Shown here in pieces: positions 28,246-36,649 of a stretch of DNA of 64,000 nucleotides. Position 1 is the first letter of the stretch, and each line of letters begins with the position of its first letter. The notes under the pieces are model-generated. The model was given only the letters and a program-made list of their open reading frames with translations, had not been told where the DNA came from and did not search any database. A program made the position numbers and the translations under genes. Source of the stretch: Erwinia sp039023475 (GTDB lineage Bacteria > Pseudomonadota > Gammaproteobacteria > Enterobacterales > Enterobacteriaceae); the NCBI RefSeq assembly GCF_039023475.1, contig NZ_JBCHVB010000002.1:310001-374000 (forward strand), written 5' to 3'.

Positions 28246-28338
28246 CAGAAATTCCGCTTTCTGAGTGATCAGCTCAAACTGTTTTTTAAGCTCCCTGATC
28301 CGCTGTTCAGGTGTTAAAGGAGAAGGTGGTTGATTCAT
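28243..28338 (-). pseudogene. Fragment of a second IS (IS3-like OrfA start)
   Basis: On the minus strand a 31-codon frame begins MNQPPSPLTPEQRIRELKKQ and ends in KAEFL before a stop. The pattern LTPEQRIRELKKQ recalls the N-terminus or leucine-zipper part of IS3-family OrfA proteins. It abuts the IS4 relic tail, so one element probably inserted into or recombined with the other. The family call is uncertain because the fragment is so short. Confidence 0.4.
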
Positions 28339-28750
28339 GGGCATATTCCGGCGGGGGGTTTCTCTGGCCTTAGAAGAAGTTTTTGATATTAACATGCCAA
28401 TAGATAAAATTGTTGGCCCGGTCTACTCCTTAAATCATATTGCCCAATAATAGAACAACTCTTACCGCCAATCGCATTAGCATAAAAATCTGTCTCCGGG
28501 AGCAAACGCATCGGGAAAAATAAGATTTTAAGTTGTCTGTCGTGACAGGCAGGATTTACTGGCAGCAGAAGTTATTTGTAATGAGGAAGGAAAAAAATTC
28601 CCCTTTTGACGCAGTAAAATTTTATTTTATGACCTAACGCAGAATGGCATGAATGATTGAATTTACTGAAAAATTACATCACTTTCTGGTGGTTTTATGA
28701 GGGTTGCCGTTGCTGGTATGTACTGTTTGGACGCTAAAAAGGAATAAAAT
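28339..28750. other. AT-rich noncoding stretch before the CRISPR remnant
   Basis: About 410 bases with no credible gene. It holds a 12-base palindrome CTGTCGTGACAG (28537-28548) and the tract AAAATTTTATTTTAT (28616-28630). A similar tract lies in the leader of the long array (38243-38256), so this could be an old leader, but that is a weak resemblance. Confidence 0.4.
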
Positions 28751-28838
28751 ATTAACTGCCGTACATATAGATAAGAAGGTCAGCGCGTTCATGTGCTACT
28801 GAAATGCGTTGTTTACTGCCGTACAGGCGCCCAGGCAT
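28751..28838 (+). CRISPR. Decayed two-repeat CRISPR remnant upstream of cas1
   Basis: Two degenerate copies of the I-F repeat lie at 28751-28778 and 28811-28838, exactly 60 bases apart, as in the intact arrays (28-base repeat plus 32-base spacer). Each matches the intact repeat at about 20 of 28 positions. The core ACTGCCGTACA is perfect in both. The hairpin's 3' arm is lost in the first (TATAG) and altered in the second (GGCGC). A still weaker third copy may start near 28872. It is in the same orientation as cas1, about 140 bases before its start. Confidence 0.75.
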
Positions 28839-28903
28839 ATATCAAACAGGCACGCTGTCAGCAGCAGATAAAATTGCTACCGTTCTCTCTTTAATTTTTC
28901 TGA

Positions 28904-28912
28904 TGGTTTAAT
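28904..28912 (+). promoter_or_regulatory. Possible extended -10 of the cas1 promoter
   Basis: TGGTTTAAT fits an extended -10 element (TG-N-TTTAAT) about 70 bases before the cas1 ATG and 66 bases after the second decayed repeat. No good -35 is seen. Tentative. Confidence 0.35.
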
Positions 28913-28980
28913 ACACTAACCCGTCTCAGAAAACATTCAAACCAGGCCAGCACCCTGTCGGCCAGACGCAAGGAATGCGC

Positions 28981-29958
28981 ATGGAACAGCTCAAACCCTC
29001 TGATTTAAAAACCATTCTCCATTCAAAACGCAGCAATATCTATTATCTGCAATACTGTCGCGTGCTGGTTAACGGCGGACGCGTGGAATATGTGACGGAC
29101 GAAGGAAAACGTTCGCTCTACTGGAATATCCCCATTGCCAATACAACGGTGATTATGCTTGGCACCGGCACCTCCGTTACCCAGGCCGCCATGCGCGAAT
29201 TCGCCAGAGCTGGCGTGTTGGTCGGCTTTTGCGGCGGCAACGGTACGCCGCTCTATGCGGCAAATGAAGTAGAAACGGCCGTTTCCTGGCTAACGTCGCA
29301 AAGTGAATATCGTCCCACGGAATACCTGCAAAACTGGGTCAGCTTCTGGTTCGCCGAGGAAAAACGAGTAGCGGCGGCAGTCGCTTTCCAACGGATTCGC
29401 ATTGAACAAATAAAAAAACACTGGTTAAACGAGCGTATGGCCAGGCAGGAAAAATTTGTAATTCAGCAATCCGTGCTGGAATCCCTGTTAGTCAGGTTTG
29501 AAAAAAGCCTTATAACCTGTACCAGCGTACAGCATTTGCTGACTCAGGAAGCCGTGCTGACCAAAGCGCTCTATAAGCTGGCGGCGGAAGCCACAAAATA
29601 TGGCGAATTTACCCGCACAAAGCGCGGCGGCGGAACGGATATCGCCAACCGTTTTTTAGATCACGGTAATTATCTTGCCTATGGGCTGGCCGCCACGGCC
29701 TGCTGGGTGACAGGTTTGCCGCACGGCCTGGCGGTATTACACGGTAAAACCCGGTGCGGCGGTCTGGTTTTCGACGTGGCGGATATGATTAAGGACGCGC
29801 TGATACTGCCGCAGGCTTTTCTTTCCGCAATGGCGGGAGAAGACGAGCAGGAATTTCGTCAGCGCTGTATCGCCGGATTACAAAAAGCCGAGGCGCTGGA
29901 TCTGATGATCGAAACGCTGCAATCAACGGCAAATTATCTGGGGCGAGCGGATAAATGA
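28981..29958 (+). CDS. cas1: CRISPR-associated endonuclease Cas1, type I-F
   Basis: Integrase that inserts new spacers, working with the Cas2 part of Cas2-3. The start is set at the ATG at 28981 (MEQLKPSDLKTILHSKRSN). The ATG at 28975 abuts the AAGGA ribosome site directly and is unlikely. With this start, the metal ligands fall at E190 (LLTQEAVLTKALYKLA), H254 (GLAVLHGKTR) and D268 (FDVADMIKD), the positions known from the Pseudomonas I-F Cas1. The length of 325 residues is normal. The stop overlaps the cas2-3 start (ATGA). Confidence 0.97.
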   Translation: MEQLKPSDLKTILHSKRSNIYYLQYCRVLVNGGRVEYVTDEGKRSLYWNIPIANTTVIMLGTGTSVTQAAMREFARAGVLVGFCGGNGTPLYAANEVETAVSWLTSQSEYRPTEYLQNWVSFWFAEEKRVAAAVAFQRIRIEQIKKHWLNERMARQEKFVIQQSVLESLLVRFEKSLITCTSVQHLLTQEAVLTKALYKLAAEATKYGEFTRTKRGGGTDIANRFLDHGNYLAYGLAATACWVTGLPHGLAVLHGKTRCGGLVFDVADMIKDALILPQAFLSAMAGEDEQEFRQRCIAGLQKAEALDLMIETLQSTANYLGRADK

Positions 29959-32900
29959 ATATTTTGCTGATATCCCAGTGCAATAAGCGCGCGCTGATCG
30001 AAACGCGTCGGATTATCGATCAATTTGCCGAGCGCAAAGGCGAAAGAACCTGGCAGACGGCGATTACGCTGGAAGGACTAAATACGCTGAGAAAACTGCT
30101 GCGTAAAACTGCCAGGCGAAATACCGCCGTCGCCTGTCACTGGATCAAAAGCGGCGGTCAGAGCGAACTGCTGTGGATTGTCGGTAACGTGCGCAGGTTT
30201 AATCGGGACGGCAGCGCGCCGACGCACACAACAGAACGCGACGTGCTGAAAAGCCAGGATGAAAATCAGTGGCAAAGCGCGCAGGCTATCGGGCTGACGG
30301 CCGCCATCGCCGGTCTGTTTCATGACTTCGGCAAAGCGAATCAGCTTTTTCAGCAAAGCCTGTTTGGCGAAGGCAAAACGTTTCAGCCCTATCGTCACGA
30401 ATGGGTATCGTTACGGCTTTTTTGCGCCTGGGTCGGCGATCGGAGCGATATGCAGTGGTTACAGGCGTTAGCTGAGGTCAGCGCCGAAGACGAAGCGGGA
30501 ATGCTGGCTAATCTGATAAAGGATCCCGCTTTGCCCAATCCTTTTGTCGCTTTGCCGCCCGTAGCTGCAACGGTCGCCTGGCTGATTTTATCGCACCATC
30601 GGCTGCCGGTTTATCCTGGAAAACGCAGCAATCCGCCGCAGCTGAGCGAAGCGGATCGCTGGCTGACGCATCAGCTGGAACCCGTCTGGAATGCGCTGAA
30701 TCATTTAAAAGATGACTGGGAAGATAAGGAACTCAGGGCGCAATGGTCGTTTAAGCAGGGAACGCCGCTAAAAAGCCGAACCTGGCGCGCTAAAGCGCAG
30801 AAGATTGCCCGACGTGCGCTTTCCCAACCCTCGCTGCTGCGTTTTGCGCGACTCGATCAGACCTTTACCTGTCATATGGCAAGGCTGGTATTAATGCTTG
30901 CCGACCATCACTACTCTGCATTGCCCGCCACGCCTGGCTGGCAGGACAGCGACTATGCACCGTTTGCCAATACCGAAGCGCCGCGTCTGGGCAAGCAGAA
31001 GTTGGATGAGCACAACCTTGCCGTTGCGCAAAATGCCCTGCTGTTGGGGGCCAGCCTGCCGCATCTGCGCAAAACGCTGCCGGCTATAACGCGGCACAAA
31101 GCTTTTCGCGAGCGAGCCAAAGACGCTTGCTTCAGGTGGCAGGATCGCGCTTTCGATTTGGCCGCATCGATACGTCAACAAACCGAAAGTCAGGGCTTTT
31201 TTGGCGTAAACATGGCTTCCACTGGCTGCGGAAAAACTTTTGCCAATGCCCGCATTATGTATGCGCTGAGCGATGAAAAGCTGGGCTGTCGCTTTTCCGT
31301 TGCGCTGGGATTGCGCACGCTGACGCTGCAAACGGGCGATGCGCTGCGCAAAAAACTACGGCTGGATAATGAAGATCTGGCGGTGATGATAGGTTCGCAG
31401 GCGGTAAAAGATCTGCATCAATACCATAACATAGACGATGCAGAGGAAGCGGATGCCGGAAGCCAGTCAGCCGAAGCGCTCTATCATGAGCATCACTACG
31501 TTCGTTACGACGGTAGCCTGGACGACGGACGGTTCAGCCGCTGGCTGGAAAAAAAGGGAAAACTGCATCAGCTTCTGAGTGCGCCGGTATTGGTCAGCAC
31601 CATCGACCATCTTATCCCGGCGACGGAAGGGCTGCGCGGTGGCAAACAGATAGCGCCAATGCTGCGATTGCTAACCGGCGATCTGGTGCTTGACGAGCCG
31701 GACGATTTCGATATCAACGATCTTCCCGCGCTGTGTCGGCTGGTGAATTGGGCGGGAATGCTCGGCTCGCGCGTCCTGATTTCTTCCGCCACGCTGCCGC
31801 CCGCGCTGGTGCTGGCGCTTTACAACGCCTATCGTCATGGCCGCGCTGAATGGCATAAAAATGCCGGATTGACCGAAATTGCGCCACCCGTTTGCTGCGC
31901 CTGGTTTGACGAGCATGAGGCGCTCTGTCAGGACATTGAGGCGGGCAGCGATTTCCGGCTACAGCATGACGCTTTCGTCGCGAAGCGGGTAGTTAAGTTA
32001 CAACATACTAAAGCGCTGAGAAAGGCCAGGCTGGTGGATGTCACCTCTGCAAGCCGTAAAGAAAGCGATGCGCTGGATGCGCTGGCCGCCGTGTTCTTTC
32101 AATCTGTGATAGCGCTTCATTCTGCACACCATCAGCAGCATGAGGCGAGCGGGCAATGTGTTTCACTGGGCGTAATTCGTATGGCGAATATCGATCCGCT
32201 GGCCGCGGTGGCGCAGCATTTGCTGGTGAAGGCCGCGCCGGACAATACGCAGATTCATTACTGCATTTATCACAGCAGGCATCCTCTGGCGATGCGTTCC
32301 TGCATAGAAAAGCGGCTGGAAGCAGCATTAACGCGTCATGACGATCGGGCGCTATGGCAGGTTGCGGAAATCAAGCAGGCGCTGAAAAGCAGCGCGGCGC
32401 AGCATCATCTGTTTGTGGTGCTGGCAAGCCCGGTAATAGAAGTTGGGCGCGATTTCGATTTCGATTGGGCCATCGCTGAACCCAGCTCTATGCGTGCGCT
32501 GATCCAGTTGGCCGGACGCGTGCAGCGTCACCGGCAGCTTGTGCCTTCAGAACCCAATATTTATTTGCTGCGGAAAAACTATCGGGCGCTGCGCTTGCCG
32601 GATGAGGTTGCCTATAACCGTCCCGGTTTTGAAAGCAGCGAGTTTCAGCTTGCCTCTCACGATCTTCATGATTTATTGCATGAGAAAGGAGATTTCGTCA
32701 TTGATGCCATACCGCGCGTGCAGGAGCCTGAAAAGCTGCAAACGGTCGGGCCTTTTAAGCACCTTGTCGATCTGGAACATGTCAGGCTGCGTGTAGAGCT
32801 ACTGGGCAGAAAGCGTGAGCCGGAAAAATATTGCGCGGCGCTCTGGTGGCGCAAGCCGCTCGGCTGGTGTGGCGAAATGCAGAAGCGGCGGCCTTTCCGT

Positions 32901-33212
32901 CAGTCATCGCCGGATCGGCTGCACTATTTGCTGATAGAAGATGAGGGAGATAAACCCACTTTTTATCAACCCGATGAGGGGATCGCCGGACATAAAGCAA
33001 GTGCGATTGAGGAAGCTATGCTGCCCGAGTTGGCAGAAGGCGTCGCATTATGGATAACGCCAGACTATCAGCAGCTTTATGCCGATCTGGCTGAAGAACT
33101 GGGTATGGAACTGGTGGACGTCAGCAAAAGGTTTGGTGAGATACGATTGCGTGAACGTGACGAAGCATGGCTTTTTCATCCGTTGCTGGGCGTGTTTGGC
33201 GCACTCGGATGA
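29955..33212 (+). CDS. cas3: Cas2-Cas3 fusion nuclease-helicase, type I-F
   Basis: The 1085-residue fusion is diagnostic of type I-F. The N-terminal Cas2 domain (about 1-90; MNILLISQCNKRALIETRR) pairs with Cas1 in adaptation. The HD nuclease has LFHDFGK with H123-D124. The superfamily 2 helicase has Walker A STGCGKT (about 422-428), DEPD (about 580-583), SAT (about 611-613) and a motif VI-like segment LAGRVQRHRQ. A C-terminal domain follows. It degrades target DNA after Cascade binding. A degenerate CRISPR repeat begins at the base after its stop. Confidence 0.97.
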   Translation: MNILLISQCNKRALIETRRIIDQFAERKGERTWQTAITLEGLNTLRKLLRKTARRNTAVACHWIKSGGQSELLWIVGNVRRFNRDGSAPTHTTERDVLKSQDENQWQSAQAIGLTAAIAGLFHDFGKANQLFQQSLFGEGKTFQPYRHEWVSLRLFCAWVGDRSDMQWLQALAEVSAEDEAGMLANLIKDPALPNPFVALPPVAATVAWLILSHHRLPVYPGKRSNPPQLSEADRWLTHQLEPVWNALNHLKDDWEDKELRAQWSFKQGTPLKSRTWRAKAQKIARRALSQPSLLRFARLDQTFTCHMARLVLMLADHHYSALPATPGWQDSDYAPFANTEAPRLGKQKLDEHNLAVAQNALLLGASLPHLRKTLPAITRHKAFRERAKDACFRWQDRAFDLAASIRQQTESQGFFGVNMASTGCGKTFANARIMYALSDEKLGCRFSVALGLRTLTLQTGDALRKKLRLDNEDLAVMIGSQAVKDLHQYHNIDDAEEADAGSQSAEALYHEHHYVRYDGSLDDGRFSRWLEKKGKLHQLLSAPVLVSTIDHLIPATEGLRGGKQIAPMLRLLTGDLVLDEPDDFDINDLPALCRLVNWAGMLGSRVLISSATLPPALVLALYNAYRHGRAEWHKNAGLTEIAPPVCCAWFDEHEALCQDIEAGSDFRLQHDAFVAKRVVKLQHTKALRKARLVDVTSASRKESDALDALAAVFFQSVIALHSAHHQQHEASGQCVSLGVIRMANIDPLAAVAQHLLVKAAPDNTQIHYCIYHSRHPLAMRSCIEKRLEAALTRHDDRALWQVAEIKQALKSSAAQHHLFVVLASPVIEVGRDFDFDWAIAEPSSMRALIQLAGRVQRHRQLVPSEPNIYLLRKNYRALRLPDEVAYNRPGFESSEFQLASHDLHDLLHEKGDFVIDAIPRVQEPEKLQTVGPFKHLVDLEHVRLRVELLGRKREPEKYCAALWWRKPLGWCGEMQKRRPFRQSSPDRLHYLLIEDEGDKPTFYQPDEGIAGHKASAIEEAMLPELAEGVALWITPDYQQLYADLAEELGMELVDVSKRFGEIRLRERDEAWLFHPLLGVFGALG

Positions 33213-33240
33213 GTGCGCCGCTGCCTGTACGGCAGGAAGG
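33213..33240 (-). repeat. Highly degenerate terminal CRISPR repeat
   Basis: The hairpin core CTGCCTGTACGGCAG is perfect at 33221-33235, but both flanks are lost. It lies 58 bases from the next repeat, in register with the array. It looks like the old distal end of array 1 and starts one base after the cas2-3 stop. Confidence 0.7.
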
Positions 33241-33270
33241 AATGTCATCGTTCGTAGTCATTAATACTTA

Positions 33271-33899
33271 TTTCTAAGCTGCCTGCACGGCAGTGAACGC
33301 TGGTCTGTCTGGTGGCGCTCGATGGTGTGATTTCTAAGCTGCCTGTACGGCAGTGAACCTGACCGAGGCGGACTGGCAAGACACGAGCTGTTTCTAAGCT
33401 GCCTGTACGGCAGTGAACAAGACAGGCACTTAAGAACTGCCTCTCGCATTTTTCTAAGCTGCCTGTACGGCAGTGAACTTTCATTCGACCTCACCCCCGG
33501 CGGCTTTGATTTTCTAAGCTGCCTGTACGGCAGTGAACTGGTCCACGGTAGAGGACTATCTGGCATGGCTTTTCTAAGCTGCCTGTACGGCAGTGAACGG
33601 AAAGGCCGTCAAAAAATATCACCACCTGCGTTTCTAAGCTGCCTGTACGGCAGTGAACTAGCTACGGTGATCTGAGTAGCGATTCTTCCTTTTCTAAGCT
33701 GCCTGTACGGCAGTGAACTCGATTATTCGATTGTGTTCGGTGCGTTTGCCTTTCTAAGCTGCCTGTACGGCAGTGAACTCTGGAAGCGCTCAGGCGCAAC
33801 CAATGACTATTTTCTAAGCTGCCTGTACGGCAGTGAACATCAAACGTTGATACCAACATAGAAGGGTTGCTTTTCTAAGCTGCCTGTACAGCAGTAAAA
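33271..33899 (-). CRISPR. CRISPR array 1 (11 repeats, 10 spacers), type I-F
   Basis: Read on the minus strand, 28-base repeats begin GTTCACTGCCGTACAGGCAG and end CTTAGAAA. They occupy 33271, 33331, 33391 and so on every 60 bases to 33811, and 33872. Spacers are 32 bases, except the rightmost, which is 33. The leftmost repeat has one change in the loop. The rightmost repeat, which should be next to the leader, has three changes (core CTGCTGTACAGGCAG, start TTTTACTG). The array sits in reverse orientation between cas2-3 and csy1, an uncommon place for an I-F array. Confidence 0.97.
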
Positions 33900-34308
33900 A
33901 ATCAGAATTAATAGTTTAGCCTTACTATTAGGTCTGACTAAAACAGCAAATAATACAGGCTAAATGCTTCGTATTAAAATAATTTTGTACTCTACCTGAG
34001 GGCGATTTTTGAATTGAAACGTTTTAGTCTTAAAATTTTATGTTGTGTTGCATTTTCTGTTTTTAAATATAAAATACATCCAAAACCTTGGTTTTTTCTT
34101 TTCTTTCCCCTGAATTAATACTTAGGTTGGAAGGTGGTGCGCAGTTAAGGGTTAGCTGGCAGATACAGCTATGGCTTTTCAATAACAGCTATATTAATTA
34201 AAAGATAAGTTGAGGGTTTTTTTTGGGATTGCTTGCTGACCAGGTGGGATGTTTTTTTTGATGATTACCGTATTTATTAATAAGTAAGTTTTCAAAAGGA
34301 GGCAAAGG
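33900..34308. other. AT-rich gap between array 1 and csy1
   Basis: About 410 noncoding bases, much richer in A/T than the neighbours. It should hold both the array 1 leader (reading left) and the csy1 promoter (reading right). It contains a Cra-like site (34015-34026) and several long T tracts. No convincing similarity to the array 2 leader was found by eye. One very short frame (33964-33999, 11 codons, MLRIKIILYST) has a weak ribosome site; I do not call it a gene. Confidence 0.6.
34015..34026 (+). promoter_or_regulatory. Cra (FruR)-like site before csy1
   Basis: TGAAACGTTTTA matches the core of the Cra consensus (TGAAWCSNTHHW). Its position, about 290 bases before csy1 and 115 bases outside array 1, could serve either. 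One short match by eye in AT-rich DNA is weak evidence. Confidence 0.3.
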
Positions 34309-35679
34309 ATGCCAAAAGAAGGACTTTCATCATTTATCGTCTCGTATATAGCCGAGCGGAAATCGCTAAAGCGTGAGGGTTTGGAAAAAAAAGAGGAAAA
34401 AGCGCTGGTAAGTGCCCAGTCAATTGAGCGGCAAGCCGCAGTAAAAAACGACTATGCAAGTCAGTACGCAGAGTTGGATCGGAAGTACGAAACGCGAAAC
34501 TGGCTAAGCGATGCGGCCAGACGCGCCGAACAAATCAGCCTGGTAACTCATGCTCTGAAATTTACGCACGGTGACACAAAGGGTAGCAGTATTTACCAGC
34601 TTTCCGGCAATCAGCCATCAGATTATCTTTCTTCAGGCACTTTAAAAAAACCGGCGCTGGATGCCGTCGGCAATGCTGCCGCGCTGGATGTCGCCAAACT
34701 CCTACAAACCGAACATCAGGGTGATTCGCTGATCGCCAGCCTGATCCGTGAAGATACTTCCGCGCTGGCGGCATTAGCAGATAATGAGCAACAGCTGGCC
34801 GAATGGGTTGTCGGATTTAAACAGGTGTTATCCGCACCCAATCCTGCTTCGCATAAGCTTGCTAAACAAATTTATTTTCCGATTGGCGACGGTCAGTATC
34901 ATCTTCTTAGCCCTTTATTTTCCACTTCATTAGCTCATGCGCTACATGAACGCCTGACCGTATCGCGTTTTAGCGATGAGGCTAAAGAGATTGCCGCCGC
35001 GGTTAAAGCCGGAACCTGGCATAGTCAGCCAAAAACTTCTTATTTAAATACCGCCATCCAAAACTTTGGCGGCACCAAGCCGCAGAACATTTCTTATTTA
35101 AACAGCGCTCGCGGCGGCAAAGTCAGGCTTCTATCCTGCGCCGCGCCGGTCTGGCAATCCATTAATAAGCCGCCGTTAAATCACAAAACCATTTTTCATT
35201 TTTGCAGCGAGTTTTCACGGCTGGCGCGACCGAGCGTGGAAAGACTGAAACGCTATTTGAACAGCGTTTATAGCAAAGAAAGTACCGAAAAAATTCGCCA
35301 GCGGCGCGAAAGCTATGTCGATGAAATTATCGATATCTTATTTAACTACGTAACCGGTATTCAGCAGCCTGAATTCGCTTGCTGGAGTGAAAACCAAAAC
35401 TGCGAGCTAAAACAGTCGCAGCAACTTTGGCTGGACCCGCTACGTGGAAATACCGACGAAAATTTCCGATTTGAGCGGGAAGCAGACGACTGGAAAATCG
35501 AAGTAGCGCGGGATTTCGGCTACTGGCTAAGCCGTCAGCTTAGTGCAAATCCGCTTAATCAACGTAGCGTTAACCCGCTTAATATGGGCAAGGTGGAACG
35601 GCGCTACTTTTCAACGGCTGCATTATTCAAAAGGCGCCTGCGGGAAATGGAGCAGGATTTAAAAGAGGATCTGTTATGA
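34309..35679 (+). CDS. csy1: Type I-F Cascade large subunit Csy1 (Cas8f)
   Basis: Large subunit of the I-F surveillance complex; with Csy2 it binds the crRNA 5' end and recognises the PAM. The 456 residues fit the family. The N-terminus (LSSFIVSYIAERKSLKREGL) is helical and basic. The middle has SYLNTAIQNFGGTKPQNISYLNSARGG and the C-terminal part WLSRQLSANPLNQRSVNPLNMG. AAAGGAGG gives a near-perfect ribosome site. The stop overlaps the csy2 start by four bases. The upstream gap implies a promoter separate from cas1-cas2-3. Confidence 0.95.
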   Translation: MPKEGLSSFIVSYIAERKSLKREGLEKKEEKALVSAQSIERQAAVKNDYASQYAELDRKYETRNWLSDAARRAEQISLVTHALKFTHGDTKGSSIYQLSGNQPSDYLSSGTLKKPALDAVGNAAALDVAKLLQTEHQGDSLIASLIREDTSALAALADNEQQLAEWVVGFKQVLSAPNPASHKLAKQIYFPIGDGQYHLLSPLFSTSLAHALHERLTVSRFSDEAKEIAAAVKAGTWHSQPKTSYLNTAIQNFGGTKPQNISYLNSARGGKVRLLSCAAPVWQSINKPPLNHKTIFHFCSEFSRLARPSVERLKRYLNSVYSKESTEKIRQRRESYVDEIIDILFNYVTGIQQPEFACWSENQNCELKQSQQLWLDPLRGNTDENFRFEREADDWKIEVARDFGYWLSRQLSANPLNQRSVNPLNMGKVERRYFSTAALFKRRLREMEQDLKEDLL

Positions 35680-36632
35680 GCCATCTGATTATTTTGCGCC
35701 GCCTGCGCGTGGAAAACGCTAACGCCATCGCCGGATTAACCTGGGGTTTTCCCGCTATCACGCATTTTCTGGGATTTACTCACGCTTTATCGCGCAGGCT
35801 GCAAAAAAGCCACGATCTAAGCCTGAGCGGCTGCGGCGTGATCTGCCATCAGCAACAGGTGCATGCGCGCTCATCCGGTTACGATTATCTCTTCTCGCTG
35901 ACGCGCAACCCGTTAACCAAAGAGGCAAAAACGGCTTCGTTTAATGAAGAAGGCCGCATGCATATGACCGTTTCGCTGCTGTTGCAGTGCGAAGGCAGTA
36001 TTGACGGCGGCGAACAGGGCGCGGCCGCGCTGGCGGAGCATCTTGGCCAGCTGTGCCAGATGCAGCGTCTGGCTGGCGGTATTATTCAGCAAATTGAAAG
36101 CGTTAACGTAATCGCCTGGCCGGAAGAAGAGTCGTCGACGCGCAAAATTTTGCGTCGTCTGTTGCCCGGCTTCGCGCTGTTGGATCGTTCGCCGTTATTG
36201 GCGGAGCACTTTACTCAACTTCAGCAAAACAATCCGCAGGCCGAAATGCTGGACGCCTGGCTTGATTTCGCCAGCCTGAAAATGCGGGCCGTGGCTGAAA
36301 ATGAACATCCCCAGCCGGGTGATAAAGCCCATTGGCAGTATCAGCCGAAGCCTGCAGGCGGATTTTTAGTGCCATTGATGACGGGATATCGCGCCATCAC
36401 ATCCTTACTTGAACCGGGCCAAGTGGCGAACTCGCGAGATAACGAGACGCCGTTCTGCTTTGCCGAGGCGGTATACGGCGTGGGCGAATGGCGCAGCCTG
36501 CATCGCATCGCCCGGCTCGACGAGCTGATATGGCGTCACGCCTGTGAAAACGAGCACTACCTTTGCCGTAGTGGTCAGGAAGTAAGCCAGACGGTTTACG
36601 AAGCGTTTGAAGACGAATTTAACGACGATTAA
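35676..36632 (+). CDS. csy2: Type I-F Cascade subunit Csy2 (Cas5f)
   Basis: Cas5-type subunit that caps the crRNA 5' handle together with Csy1. The 318 residues start MSHLIILRRLRVENANAIAG, followed by the family segments TWGFPAITHFLGFTHALSR and GSIDGGEQGAAALAEHL. ATGA overlap with csy1 indicates coupled translation; csy3 follows after 17 bases. Confidence 0.95.
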   Translation: MSHLIILRRLRVENANAIAGLTWGFPAITHFLGFTHALSRRLQKSHDLSLSGCGVICHQQQVHARSSGYDYLFSLTRNPLTKEAKTASFNEEGRMHMTVSLLLQCEGSIDGGEQGAAALAEHLGQLCQMQRLAGGIIQQIESVNVIAWPEEESSTRKILRRLLPGFALLDRSPLLAEHFTQLQQNNPQAEMLDAWLDFASLKMRAVAENEHPQPGDKAHWQYQPKPAGGFLVPLMTGYRAITSLLEPGQVANSRDNETPFCFAEAVYGVGEWRSLHRIARLDELIWRHACENEHYLCRSGQEVSQTVYEAFEDEFNDD

Positions 36633-36649
36633 TTGATAAGGAAATTGAA

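Noticed and set aside
28026..28317. Small frames after lpd as new genes
   Set aside because: They are pieces of the broken IS4-type transposase and the adjoining IS fragment.
28537..28548. CTGTCGTGACAG as a LexA box
   Set aside because: The LexA box needs CTGT-N8-ACAG; here the gap is four bases.
28779..28980. Match between the decayed-array spacer and the cas1 promoter
   Set aside because: The best candidates (GTCAGC at 28857 without a CC PAM, and a minus-strand site from 28959 with a PAM but many mismatches) are no better than chance by eye.
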